From Calditrichia bacterium (GTDB lineage: Bacteria > Calditrichota > Calditrichia > JAJRVZ01), in NCBI GenBank assembly GCA_030634505.1, contig DAOWAQ010000023.1:1-12227 (forward strand): DNA of 12,227 bases. Direction: 5' to 3'. Shown one piece after another: positions 7,233 through 12,227 of this stretch (position 1 is its first letter; every line of letters starts with the position of its first letter). The notes below the pieces were generated by a model. It worked only from the letters and a program-made list of their open reading frames with translations, ran no database searches and was not told where the DNA came from. Both the position numbers and the translations under genes were made by a program.

Positions 7233-7951
7233 TTACTATTATACCGGCAATCGACATTATTGAAGGCAAATGTGTTCGCCTGACCAAGGGTGATTTCACT
7301 CTGAAAAAAATATACAATGAAGACTCTCTGCAGGTTGCCAGGCAATATCAGTCAATCGGGATAAAGAGGCTGCATGTGGTTGATCTCGACGGCGCAAGGG
7401 CGCGGAAAATTATCAACTGGAAAACACTTGCAGCGATATGTGAAGCAACAAACCTGGCTGTTGATTTTGGCGGCGGCGTACAATCCGACAAGGATATCCG
7501 TCTGGCTTTTGACTGTGGCGCAAATCAGATTACAGCAGGCAGCGTCGCTGTAAATAATCGTAAAATGGTTTTAAACTGGTTGGAAACATTCGGTTCTGAT
7601 AGGATAATTCTCGGTTCAGATTTTAAAGATAAAAGAATCGCAGTTTCAGGATGGCAGGAGGGGACAAATCTCGATCTGCTGCCTTTTCTTGTGGACTATA
7701 AAGAACAAGGAGTTAAAACAACTATCTGTACTGACGTCAATCGGGATGGTGTGCTGCAAGGCCCGAATTTTGAAATCTATCAATTAATTAAACAGGAAAT
7801 TCCAGAACTAGAACTGATAGCCAGTGGTGGTATTCATTCCATTTTTGACGTAGAAAAACTTAATGAAATGAACATAGATGGTGTGATAATTGGTAAGGCA
7901 ATATATGAAAATAAAATCTCATTTGATGAACTGGAAAAATTTTTGTGCTAA
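7229..7951 (+). CDS. hisA: ProFAR isomerase
   Basis: HisA is a TIM-barrel isomerase converting ProFAR to PRFAR by an Amadori rearrangement. The length is 240 residues (E. coli 245). The catalytic acid pair is D9 in IPAIDIIEGK and D131 in LGSDFKDKRIAVSGW. VDFGGGVQS and ASGGIHS are the two phosphate-binding loops at the ends of the symmetric half-barrels, and CTDVNRDGVLQGPN is a conserved loop. The sequence has no sign of the dual TrpF/HisA (PriA) arrangement, and trp genes are nearby, so a separate TrpF is expected elsewhere; that is inference. It overlaps hisH by 4 nt and hisF by 7 nt. Confidence 0.96.
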   Translation: MITIIPAIDIIEGKCVRLTKGDFTLKKIYNEDSLQVARQYQSIGIKRLHVVDLDGARARKIINWKTLAAICEATNLAVDFGGGVQSDKDIRLAFDCGANQITAGSVAVNNRKMVLNWLETFGSDRIILGSDFKDKRIAVSGWQEGTNLDLLPFLVDYKEQGVKTTICTDVNRDGVLQGPNFEIYQLIKQEIPELELIASGGIHSIFDVEKLNEMNIDGVIIGKAIYENKISFDELEKFLC

Positions 7952-8700
7952 CAAAACGAATTATTCCCTGTCTTGACATAAAAGACGGGAGAACGGTAAA
8001 GGGAGTGAATTTTGTAAATATCCGTGAAGCGGGTGATCCGGTTGAACTGGGACATGCCTATGCTAAACAGGGAGCGGATGAACTTACCTTTCTTGATATT
8101 ACAGCTACCATTGATAAAAGGTCAACTTTTGTTGAATTGGTAAAACAGATTGCTTTGAATGTTAATATTCCTTTTACAGTAGGCGGTGGAATTTCGACTG
8201 AAGATAATGTTTCAAAATTACTAGAAGCAGGAGCTGATAAAATAACGATTAACTCAGCGGCGGTAAAAAATCCGGATTTAATCGACAGACTTGCCGGGGA
8301 ATTCGGATCACAGTGTATTGTGCTGGCGATTGATTCAAACTATGAAAATGACACGGATATCGTTTATGTACACGGAGGACGCAAACCAACTACACGACAT
8401 ACGATGGAATGGGCAAAAGAAGCTGTCGAACGCGGCGCCGGTGAAATATTGCTGACTTCTATGAATCATGACGGAACAAAGGATGGTTTTGCCATAGGGA
8501 TTACAAAGGAATTGGCCGAAACACTGCCGGTTCCGATTATCGCTTCAGGCGGCGCCGGAACCTGTGAACATTTTGTCGAGGTCTTTAACGAAGGAAAAGC
8601 CGATGCAGCTCTTGCCGCCAGTATTTTTCATTTCGGTGAAATTCCGATTCCGCAATTAAAACAATATTTAAATGAAAACAATATAACGGTGCGCCTATGA
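7945..8700 (+). CDS. hisF: Imidazole glycerol phosphate synthase, cyclase subunit
   Basis: HisF uses ammonia from HisH to turn PRFAR into imidazole glycerol phosphate and AICAR, the latter returning to purine synthesis. The TIM barrel of 251 residues has catalytic D11 (IIPCLDIKDG) and D130 (VLAIDSNYE), the same numbers as in well-studied HisF proteins. FTVGGGIST and ASGGAGT are the phosphate loops. The start is a GTG at 7945, inside the end of hisA. The N-terminus then reads LTKRIIPCLD, exactly where family members begin, and no ATG is available nearby. Overlaps: hisA by 7 nt, hisIE by 4 nt. Confidence 0.96.
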   Translation: MLTKRIIPCLDIKDGRTVKGVNFVNIREAGDPVELGHAYAKQGADELTFLDITATIDKRSTFVELVKQIALNVNIPFTVGGGISTEDNVSKLLEAGADKITINSAAVKNPDLIDRLAGEFGSQCIVLAIDSNYENDTDIVYVHGGRKPTTRHTMEWAKEAVERGAGEILLTSMNHDGTKDGFAIGITKELAETLPVPIIASGGAGTCEHFVEVFNEGKADAALAASIFHFGEIPIPQLKQYLNENNITVRL

Positions 8701-9290
8701 AAATTGATTTTGATAAAAACAATGGATTAATCCCGGCAATTATTCAGGATTCTAAAACAGACAAAGTTTTGATGCTGGCTTATATGAACCAGGAATCTGT
8801 GGACAAAACCCGCAATGAAAAAAAGGTGACATTTTTTAGCCGCAGCCGCCAGCGTTTGTGGACAAAGGGTGAGACTTCCGGTAATTTTCTTTTACTGAAT
8901 GAAATATTACTTGATTGTGATGGAGACACTTTATTGATAAAAGCAACGCCAACAGGACCTGTCTGTCACACAGGTGCGGATACCTGTTTCAAAGAAAGCA
9001 ATCAGTTATCAAACTTTTTATTAAAGTTGGAAGAAATTATTAACGACAGAAAATCAGCATCTCCGGAAAAATCTTATACGGCAAAACTCTTTAATAAGGG
9101 AATTTCGAAAATAGCCCAAAAAGTTGGGGAAGAAGCTGTTGAAGTGGTAATTGAAGCAATTGCCGGAAATAAACAACTAGTTGCCGAGGAGTCCGCCGAC
9201 CTGCTATATCACCTGCTTGTTTTATTATCTGCTTCAGACTTAAAACTTGCAGATGTAAGTAAAATATTGGAAACACGTCACAAATCATAA
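8697..9290 (+). CDS. hisI: Bifunctional PR-AMP cyclohydrolase / PR-ATP pyrophosphatase
   Basis: This HisIE fusion of 197 residues (E. coli 203) performs steps two and three. The N-terminal cyclohydrolase (about 1-105) shows LMLAYMNQES, FFSRSRQRLWTKGETSGN, the metal motif D73-C-D-G-D77, and zinc cysteines C74, C90 and C97 (VCHTGADTCF). After a short linker, the C-terminal pyrophosphatase (about 112-197) is the all-helical MazG-like fold, with KVGEEAVEVVIEA and EESADLLYHLLVLL supplying metal-binding glutamates and aspartate. It overlaps hisF by 4 nt (ATGA). It closes the his operon; no simple U-tract terminator follows within the next 25 nt, but a palindromic repeat does. Confidence 0.97.
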   Translation: MKIDFDKNNGLIPAIIQDSKTDKVLMLAYMNQESVDKTRNEKKVTFFSRSRQRLWTKGETSGNFLLLNEILLDCDGDTLLIKATPTGPVCHTGADTCFKESNQLSNFLLKLEEIINDRKSASPEKSYTAKLFNKGISKIAQKVGEEAVEVVIEAIAGNKQLVAEESADLLYHLLVLLSASDLKLADVSKILETRHKS

Positions 9291-9315
9291 AATTTCAAAA
9301 AAGACTCTCCCAGGA

Positions 9316-9413
9316 TTGTCATTCCAGCATGTTTTTAGTGGGAATCCCATTAATATGGCAGAGATCCCCGATCAGCCGGTCGTCTGACTGGTAGAAACAT
9401 TCGGGGATGACAA
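9316..9413. repeat. Palindromic intergenic repeat (GTCATTCC...GGGGATGAC type)
   Basis: The ends TTGTCATTCC (9316-9325) and GGGGATGACAA (9403-9413) are inverted. Two inner hairpins are visible: ATTCC/GGAAT (9321-9325 with 9341-9345) and ATCCCCGA/TCGGGGAT (9364-9371 with 9401-9408). The latter encloses a small CCGGTC/GACTGG stem. I recall repeats with this GTCATTCC...GGAATCC...GGGGATGAC layout as scattered in many bacterial genomes. It is of a different type from the repeat before the his promoter. It fills most of the 188-nt gap between hisIE and the next gene and may end his transcription. Confidence 0.65.
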
Positions 9414-9478
9414 AATGTAACAACATATGAATCGGGCATGTACAGTAAAAATACAATTTATCTTCGGAGTAATAAAAG

Positions 9479-10630
9479 ATGGACTACAAACAAATACAAC
9501 AGCAATGTGAATTCGACATTTATCCAAAAAAAGATATTGTTCTGGTGAAAGGCAAAGATTCTTTTCTTTGGGATGAAAATGGAAAAAAGTACATTGACTG
9601 TATGACAGGACATGGAGCTGCCAGTATCGGTCATTGCAATGAAAAGGTAATTGAAGCAATCGAAACACAGGCTAGAAATCTTATTACCTGTACCGGTTCA
9701 TTTTATAATAATAAGCGTGCTGTATTAATGGAAAAATTGGTTGAATTCACACCATCTGGTTTGAACAAAGTTTTTCTATGTAATTCAGGCACTGAAACAA
9801 TAGAGGCAGCTATAAAATTTGCGCGATTTTCAACCGATAAAAGTGATTTTATCTGCGCAATGAGGGGATTCCACGGCAGAACGTTGGGAGCATTGAGTGC
9901 AACTTATACTCCGAAACACAGAGAGAGATTTGAACCGTTACTTGATGGTTTCAGTTTTGTTCCGTTTAATAATTATCAAGAATTGGCAAGTAAAATATCT
10001 GGCCATACAGCTGGTATTATTTTAGAAGTCGTCCAATGTGAAGGCGGCGTTTATGTTGGTGATAAAAAGTATTTCCAACAAGTTCAGCAATTATGTCGTG
10101 AAAAAAATATTCTGCTAATCATCGATGAAGTGCAGACGGGATTTTGCAGAACGGGTAAAAAATTTGCTGTTGAGCATTTTGATATTCAGCCGGATATTCT
10201 CTGTGTTGCAAAAGCAATCGCCGGTGGCTTCCCCATGGGAGCCGTAATTTGTAAAGACAGTGTTGAGCCGCCTGTTGGCAAGCACGGATCAACTTTCGGC
10301 GGCAATCCGTTGGCATGTGCTGCAGCCATTGCATCAATCGATTTTATGATGGAAAACCGGTTAGAAAAAGCCGCGACAGAAAAAGGTGATTATTTAGTTG
10401 GAAAATTGAAGGAAACGAATCTACCAAAAGTAAAAGAGATCAGACATCTTGGTTTAGTGATAGGAATCGAACTTGAAGAAGATGTTCAGCCTTATTTGGA
10501 AAAATTAATGGAATCTGGAATTTTCGCTCTAAATGCCGGTCCAACGGTTATCAGGCTTCTGCCTCCGCTGACTATAGAATATACTGAGTTGGATGTTGTC
10601 ATTGAGCAATTAATAAAAGTTTTGAAATAG
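9479..10630 (+). CDS. ArgD/LysJ-family class III aminotransferase
   Basis: This 383-residue class III PLP aminotransferase transfers an amino group between glutamate and a carrier- or acetyl-linked semialdehyde. The internal lysine is K245 in CVAKAIAGGFPMGAV. LCNSGTETIEAAIKFAR binds the cofactor phosphate, RGFHGRTLGALSAT is typical of the ArgD/LysJ branch, LLIIDEVQTGFCRTG holds the PLP-pyridine aspartate, and HGSTFGGNPLA is the inter-subunit loop. The C-terminal LNAGPTVIRLLPPL matches my memory of Thermus LysJ closely, so acetylornithine or LysW-linked aminoadipate semialdehyde are both plausible substrates. The nearby arginine genes favour an arginine role, but a 379-nt gap separates them, so it is probably a separate transcription unit. 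The start ATG has GGAG at 9466-9469. Confidence 0.85.
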   Translation: MDYKQIQQQCEFDIYPKKDIVLVKGKDSFLWDENGKKYIDCMTGHGAASIGHCNEKVIEAIETQARNLITCTGSFYNNKRAVLMEKLVEFTPSGLNKVFLCNSGTETIEAAIKFARFSTDKSDFICAMRGFHGRTLGALSATYTPKHRERFEPLLDGFSFVPFNNYQELASKISGHTAGIILEVVQCEGGVYVGDKKYFQQVQQLCREKNILLIIDEVQTGFCRTGKKFAVEHFDIQPDILCVAKAIAGGFPMGAVICKDSVEPPVGKHGSTFGGNPLACAAAIASIDFMMENRLEKAATEKGDYLVGKLKETNLPKVKEIRHLGLVIGIELEEDVQPYLEKLMESGIFALNAGPTVIRLLPPLTIEYTELDVVIEQLIKVLK

Positions 10631-10650
10631 AAAGCAAGTAGCCGGATTTA

Positions 10651-10698
10651 TTTGCGTGAAAGCAAAAAAACACGCTAATAATTTTGCTTATAGGCAAA
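10651..10698. promoter_or_regulatory. Tandem TTTGC-N6-GCAAA dyads
   Basis: Two 16-bp inverted repeats share the same arms and the same 6-bp spacer: TTTGC-GTGAAA-GCAAA at 10651-10666 and TTTGC-TTATAG-GCAAA at 10683-10698. They are offset by 32 bp, about three helical turns. The arms match exactly while the spacers differ, which fits a dimeric DNA-binding protein. They could instead be weak hairpins at the end of the preceding mRNA. Confidence 0.45.
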
Positions 10699-10722
10699 AA
10701 TAATTGGTTTCGGTTACAATTA

Positions 10723-10760
10723 AATGAATAAATATGCAATATAGTGTATAAATATTTGAT
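10723..10760 (+). promoter_or_regulatory. Candidate ArgR operator (two adjacent ARG boxes)
   Basis: The 18-mer at 10723-10740 (TGAAT-AAAT-ATGCA core) fits the ArgR box consensus wnTGAATwwwwATTCAnw at all but one position. It also resembles the Bacillus AhrC box. After 2 bp a second, weaker box (10743-10760, core TATAAATATTTGA) follows, the usual tandem layout of ArgR operators. It lies upstream of the NAGS-like gene and argG, the expected targets. No argR gene is in the window, so the regulator is inferred. Confidence 0.5.
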
Positions 10761-10874
10761 TATTGTTAATTGTTTCTTAAATTAGCCGATAAATATTTGA
10801 AACAGAAAATTAATTAAATTTTAATATAACGAACTAAATTGAAAACAATTCAATCCACATACCGCACTTTTTCA

Positions 10875-10934
10875 AACCGTCCACGCCCCTCGGGCGTATC
10901 TATTTAAATCTATTAACCGTGGTCTTTCACGGTT
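10875..10934 (+). promoter_or_regulatory. Leader RNA hairpins with an alternative fold
   Basis: Hairpin A is ACGCCC-CTC-GGGCGT (10883-10897). Hairpin B is AACCGTG-GTCTTT-CACGGTT (10915-10921 with 10928-10934). The segment AACCGT-CCACG (10875-10885) can instead pair with CGTGG (10918-10922) and ACGGTT (10929-10934), destroying both hairpins. No poly-U follows, so this is not a classical terminator. It resembles no riboswitch class that I recognise. Confidence 0.35.
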
Positions 10935-11009
10935 ATCAAAAAACCTAAATTAAAAATAATCAATCAACCAACTGTTATTCATACTGTTTTAATGACATGG
11001 AGGTAATAA

Positions 11010-11630
11010 ATGCAGATTGAAAACTCTGCCAATAACAAAATACAAATAATTGCATCAACCGAAAAACATATAAAATACGCAGCCAAAATATGTAATGTTA
11101 TCACGGAAGCCGCACAAGTAAGGGGAACCGGTATTGCCAAAAGAGATCCGAAATATATCGAACAAAAAATAAAAGAAAATAAAGCAGTGATTGCTTTAAA
11201 CGCCGATGGTGATTTCGCCGGTTTCTGCTATATTGAATCATGGGGGACAAAAAAAGATTATGTTGCGAATTCGGGACTTATCATCGTCCCAAAATATAGA
11301 AATCTTGGATTAGGAAAACTGATAAAAGAAAAAGCTTTTCAACTCTCCCGTAAAAAATATCCACACGCAAAAGTGTTTGGAATAACTACAAGTCTACCGG
11401 TTATGCGGATTAATTATTCTATAGGATATCGCCCGGTTACGTTTGACCATTTGACGGAGGATGAAGCCTTTTGGAAGGGATGTCAAAGTTGTACTAATTT
11501 TGATATTTTACAGCGGACTAATAATAAACATTGTCTATGTACCGCAATGCTTTTTGATCCATCAGAAAAAATTAAAATTAAAAATATGGAAGAACATGAA
11601 TATGAAAAAGAAAGTAGTTTTAGCCTTTAG
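11010..11630 (+). CDS. GNAT acetyltransferase, N-acetylglutamate synthase type
   Basis: The product is a 206-residue single-domain GNAT enzyme, likely acetylating glutamate with acetyl-CoA to begin arginine synthesis. GNAT features: VIALNADGDFAGFCYIESWG (strands 2-3), SGLIIVPKYRNLGLGKLI with the acetyl-CoA pyrophosphate loop RNLGLGK, and GITTSLPVMRINYSIGYRPV (motif B). The N-terminal AAQVRGTGIAKR and the downstream argG match a family found ahead of argG in Bacteroidetes. The C-terminus carries four cysteines, C158-x2-C161-x13-C175-x-C177, ending CTAMLFDP, a possible metal site not typical of GNATs. It lacks the amino-acid kinase domain of classical ArgA. TGGAGGT at 10998-11004 fixes the start. 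Its last 29 nt overlap argG. The substrate is inferred from context. Confidence 0.8.
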   Translation: MQIENSANNKIQIIASTEKHIKYAAKICNVITEAAQVRGTGIAKRDPKYIEQKIKENKAVIALNADGDFAGFCYIESWGTKKDYVANSGLIIVPKYRNLGLGKLIKEKAFQLSRKKYPHAKVFGITTSLPVMRINYSIGYRPVTFDHLTEDEAFWKGCQSCTNFDILQRTNNKHCLCTAMLFDPSEKIKIKNMEEHEYEKESSFSL

Positions 11631-12227
11631 CGGCGGGTTGGATACGTCATATTGTGTAAAATATTTATCGCAGGAAAAAAATCTTGACGTCTTTACTGCC
11701 ATTGTAAATACAGGCGCTTTTTCAAAAGATGAATTAAATGAGTTTGATAATAAGGCGAAAAATTTAGGCGCTATTGAACACTGCGTAATAGACGTCACGG
11801 ATAAATATTATAAAGATTGTCTCCGTTTCCTTGTGTACGGAAATATACTTAAAAACAATACCTATCCACTTTCTGTGAGTTCCGAACGTGTGTTCCAGGC
11901 AGTGGCTTTAGCAGAATATGCAAAAAGTATTAATGCGGATTTTATAGCACATGGCAGTACCGGCGCAGGAAATGACCAAATTCGTTTTGACATGATATTT
12001 AATATATTAATTCCGGATATAGAAATTTTAACGCCTATCCGTGATCAGCAATTATCCAGAAAAGATGAAATAAATTATCTATCTGCCCATGGATACAAAT
12101 TAGATTGGCAGCAATCCCAATATTCTATTAACAAAGGATTGTGGGGCACTTCGGTTGGCGGTAAAGAAACATTGACGTCTGACCAGCCATTACCTGAAGA
12201 TGCATACCCGATAGAAATCACTAAAAA
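11602..12227 (+). CDS. argG: Argininosuccinate synthase, truncated by the window end
   Basis: ArgG joins citrulline and aspartate at the expense of ATP (to AMP) in the second-last step of arginine synthesis. About 208 codons are visible, roughly the N-terminal half, with no stop before the edge. The ATP pyrophosphatase PP-loop is FSGGLDTS (about residues 9-16). Further motifs are SVSSERVFQAVA, AHGSTGAGNDQIRFD (citrulline and aspartate binding) and SINKGLWGTSVGGKETL. The wording resembles the Bacteroidetes ArgG subtype as I remember it. The ATG at 11602 is preferred because GGAAG (11588-11592) stands 9 nt upstream; an in-frame ATG at 11596 would be only 3 nt from it. The gene starts inside the preceding GNAT gene in a different frame, implying coupled translation. 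Confidence 0.95.
   Translation, partial: MKKKVVLAFSGGLDTSYCVKYLSQEKNLDVFTAIVNTGAFSKDELNEFDNKAKNLGAIEHCVIDVTDKYYKDCLRFLVYGNILKNNTYPLSVSSERVFQAVALAEYAKSINADFIAHGSTGAGNDQIRFDMIFNILIPDIEILTPIRDQQLSRKDEINYLSAHGYKLDWQQSQYSINKGLWGTSVGGKETLTSDQPLPEDAYPIEITK

Larger units (their letters stand above)
10631..11009 (+). other. Long regulatory gap before the arginine genes
   Basis: This 379-nt, AT-rich region has no credible ORF. It contains two TTTGC-N6-GCAAA dyads (10651-10698), a TAATTTTG string (10679-10686) matching the Bacteroidetes -7 consensus but with its best TTTG partner 24 nt away rather than 19-21, three ATAAATAT direct repeats (10728-10800) including an ArgR-box-like site, a leader with two hairpins (10875-10934), and a strong TGGAGGT ribosome binding site (10998-11004). 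I see no arginine-rich leader peptide and no U-tract terminator. Confidence 0.75.

Noticed and set aside
10681..10701. AT-rich hairpin TTTTGC-TTATAG-GCAAAA as a terminator of the aminotransferase gene
   Set aside because: The stem is short and mostly A-T, no T tract follows, and the symmetry is better explained by the paired dyads of equal spacing.
10915..10934. Rho-independent terminator or T-box before the arginine genes
   Set aside because: The hairpin is followed by ATCAAAAAA rather than a T run, and I see no T-box consensus (TGGNACCGCG-like) in the leader.

Overview
The window is a dense amino-acid biosynthesis region read entirely on the + strand. In order it holds the end of a tryptophan operon (trpB, 5'-truncated, and trpA), a complete histidine operon in the order hisG-D-C-B-H-A-F-IE, a lone ArgD/LysJ-type aminotransferase gene, and the start of an arginine operon (a GNAT gene of the N-acetylglutamate synthase type, then argG running off the right edge). 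I see no mobile-element genes, CRISPR, tRNA or rRNA.

The organism looks like a member of Bacteroidota or a close relative in the FCB group. The signs are AT-rich DNA, a fused HisB with a Bacteroidetes-like phosphatase half, the GNAT-argG pair with that ArgG subtype, and a promoter fitting the Bacteroidetes TTTG / TAnnTTTG rule ahead of his. The aminotransferase resembles LysJ of Thermus more than I would expect for a gut Bacteroides, which hints at a deeper FCB branch such as Ignavibacteria or Calditrichota. This is inference; no phylogenetic marker is present.

The eight his genes cover every step from PRPP plus ATP to histidine. They are packed tightly: four junctions overlap (B/H, H/A, A/F, F/IE) and the others are 1 to 20 nt apart. 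Ahead of hisG lies an unlisted control region: a promoter (2134-2165), a 27-codon leader peptide with six His codons within ten codons (2195-2278), an antiterminator arm inside the end of that leader, and a perfect GC-rich terminator (2302-2334) just before the hisG ribosome binding site. This is a classical ribosome-mediated histidine attenuator and is the best discovery in the window.

The two gaps flanking his each carry a degenerate palindromic intergenic repeat of a different type (2012-2095 and 9316-9413). The 379-nt gap before the arginine genes carries ordered signals: two identical-spacing dyads TTTGC-N6-GCAAA 32 bp apart, three helically phased copies of ATAAATAT of which the first lies in a near-consensus ArgR box, and a leader whose hairpins have a mutually exclusive alternative fold.

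Together the region shows three amino-acid pathways side by side: trp whose control lies outside the window, his controlled by leader-peptide attenuation, and arg probably controlled by a DNA-binding repressor. All functional calls rest on motif reading and remembered family sequences; no searches were run.
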